Source: Gemmatimonadota bacterium (GTDB lineage: Bacteria; Gemmatimonadota; Gemmatimonadetes; Longimicrobiales; Gaopeijiaceae). Taken from it: a DNA stretch of 64,000 nucleotides. Of the stretch, positions 62,800 to 64,000 are shown one piece after another (position 1 is the first letter of the stretch; each line of letters opens with the position of its first letter). The stretch lies in contig JABDLS010000060.1 of NCBI GenBank assembly GCA_013002885.1, forward strand, positions 62,001-126,000. Reading direction: 5' to 3'. Below the pieces are notes generated by a model, which worked only from the letters and a program-made list of their open reading frames with translations, was not told the DNA's origin and searched no databases. A program made the position numbers and the translations under genes.

Positions 62800-64000
62800 A
62801 AGAAGCTCTCCGTCACATTCTGGTCCTCGGCGACCAACTGAACCGCTCGGTAGAGCCACTTGTCTCCGCCGTACCCGAGTCGAGCCGGGTCCTCATGATC
62901 GAGTCGGCCGCTCTGGCCGGTGCACTGCCCCACCACAAACAGAAGCTCGTGCTCGTCTTCTCTGCCATGCGCCACTTCGCCCGGGAGCTCGAGGCCGACG
63001 GATTCGAAGTCGACTACCGGCAATGCGAGGACTTCGAGGACGGGGTCGTGGAGTATCTCTCGGACTACGACGGCGCGACGCTCGAGGTCATGCGACCCAC
63101 CGACTGGGGGTACGAGGAGCGACTTCGCGAAGCGGCCGACGCGGCCGGCGGGTCGCTCGAGGTTGTGGACAACGGGCTCTGGCTCACCGCGGACGAGGAC
63201 TTCGACTCCTGGGCGGAGGACCGGAAGTCACTACGCCTCGAGTACTTCTACCGCGAGGAAAGGAAACGCCGTGGTTGGCTCATGGAAGGGGATGAGCCCG
63301 CCGGCGGCGAATGGAACTACGACAAGAAGAACCGCGAGACGCCGGACGACGGTCACGACTTCCCGGACCCGCCGCGATTCGAGCCCGATGAGCTCACCCA
63401 GTCCGTCATGGAAGAGGTCGAAGAGAGATTCCCCGACCACTTCGGAGATCTCGAAGACTTCGCGTGGCCGGTGACTCGGGACGATGCCCTGGAGGCCCTG
63501 AACGACTTCGTCGAGAACCGACTTGCCGGCTTCGGGCCCTATGAAGACGCCATTGTCGACGAAGAGCCGATCCTCTACCACAGTCTCCTCAGCGTTCCAC
63601 TCAACCTCGGTCTCCTGACCGCAGAGGACGTGTGCGAGCGAGCGCTGGAGCGGTGGCGTGAGGGTGACGACGTCCCCATCCAGTCCATCGAGGGCTTCAT
63701 CCGACAGATCCTCGGATGGCGGGAGTTCATGCGGCACATATACCGCATGAAGATGCCCGAGATCAGGGAAGCGAACGGCCTGGGCCACGACCTGTCCCTG
63801 CCCGGCGCCTACTGGGGCGGCAAGACTGACATGCGCTGCATTCAACGATCGGTCGGCCAGCTGCAGCGGACCGGTCACACCCATCACATCCAGCGCCTGA
63901 TGATCCTGGGCAACTTCGCTCTCATCGCCCGGGTGGACCCGCGCGAGCTCAACGAGTGGTTCCTCGGATGCTACGTAGACGCCCTCGACTGGGTGGTGAC
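62796..64000 (+). CDS. Photolyase-related protein, FeS-BCP/PhrB type, 3' truncated
   Basis: Partial: 401 residues, then the window ends. It is a deoxyribodipyrimidine-photolyase-related protein (COG3046), the prokaryotic (6-4) photolyase group with an iron-sulfur cluster. The N-terminus LRHILVLGDQLNRSVEPL and RHFARELEADGFEVDYRQ are typical. FIRQILGWREFMRHIYRMKMP, NGLGHDLSLPGAYWGGKTDMRC and QRLMILGNFALIARVDPRE mark the FAD region. C348 matches the first cluster cysteine of known members; the others would lie beyond the window. The GTG overlaps the DUF2256 stop. Confidence 0.9.
   Translation, partial: MKEALRHILVLGDQLNRSVEPLVSAVPESSRVLMIESAALAGALPHHKQKLVLVFSAMRHFARELEADGFEVDYRQCEDFEDGVVEYLSDYDGATLEVMRPTDWGYEERLREAADAAGGSLEVVDNGLWLTADEDFDSWAEDRKSLRLEYFYREERKRRGWLMEGDEPAGGEWNYDKKNRETPDDGHDFPDPPRFEPDELTQSVMEEVEERFPDHFGDLEDFAWPVTRDDALEALNDFVENRLAGFGPYEDAIVDEEPILYHSLLSVPLNLGLLTAEDVCERALERWREGDDVPIQSIEGFIRQILGWREFMRHIYRMKMPEIREANGLGHDLSLPGAYWGGKTDMRCIQRSVGQLQRTGHTHHIQRLMILGNFALIARVDPRELNEWFLGCYVDALDWVV

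Noticed and set aside
1-64000. CRISPR arrays, insertion sequences, prophage, rRNA or tRNA genes
   Set aside because: No repeat-spacer series, transposase, integrase, phage structural gene or RNA gene signature was seen on either strand.

Overview
The window is 64 kb of GC-rich, gene-dense bacterial chromosome with no rRNA, tRNA, CRISPR array, insertion sequence or prophage that I can see. Didermy is shown by Mla lipid-transport genes, a TonB-dependent receptor with a carboxypeptidase-regulatory-like N-terminus, porin-like and lipoprotein genes, and TRAP and Pst transporters. Long chains of ATGA/GTGA-overlapping genes, many GTG starts, 6-bladed beta-propeller lipoproteins and plug/CarboxypepD proteins suggest Gemmatimonadota. 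That placement is an inference from gene style, not a marker-gene result.

Layout: (1) 0.2-3.1 kb, mlaE-mlaF-mlaD-type lipid ABC system. (2) 3.2-10.3 kb, two thioredoxin-reductase-fold flavoenzymes, a pteridine-reductase-like SDR, another SDR, fumarase C and a beta-propeller lipoprotein. (3) 10.4-12.2 kb, a plug-like orphan, a structured intergenic region with convergent terminators, and an unknown protein. (4) 12.2-17.4 kb, endonuclease IV and a leftward metal-uptake operon (permease, binding protein, His/Glu-rich porin-like protein, small HDH-motif peptide) with no ATPase gene beside it. (5) 17.4-24.6 kb, a tightly coupled operon that opens with a mammalian-type 6-pyruvoyl-tetrahydropterin synthase, GTP cyclohydrolase I and an SDR, the three activities needed for tetrahydrobiopterin-type pterins. 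OsmC, acyl-CoA ligase, CutA, TPR and macro-like genes follow. (6) 24.7-29.9 kb, a transglutaminase-like protein, an ABC exporter, a TerB-like protein and small membrane peptides. (7) 29.9-36.1 kb, DUF445, lipoprotein, DUF1499-like and SIMPL genes, a sugar nucleotidyltransferase and an M20 peptidase. (8) 36.1-49.8 kb, a phosphate region: TonB receptor plus surface lipoprotein, a LeuA-like enzyme, phoB-phoR and pstSCAB-phoU. (9) 49.9-57.8 kb, SDR, TRAP permeases, AlkA-like glycosylase, O-methyltransferase, a convergent TRAP binding protein, gamma-glutamyltransferase and a CcmH-like protein. (10) 57.8-64 kb, two divergent operons of the kind found with photolyases: FAD enzymes, SDR and carbonic anhydrase leftward; two membrane proteins, DUF2256/DUF3253 and an FeS-type photolyase-related protein (cut by the window end) rightward.

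Two signals stand out. First, the promoter before pstS (45432-45485) and the promoter before the TonB receptor (36061-36114) share one architecture: GTTAC-like units on an 11-bp register, then a TAYGCT -10 starting exactly 15 bp after the last unit. This predicts that outer-membrane uptake by the receptor belongs to the phosphate-starvation regulon. Second, the pterin synthase carries the CxxxxxHGH spacing of BH4-forming enzymes rather than the CxxxHGH of QueD, and its overlap with folE and an SDR suggests bacterial biopterin synthesis.
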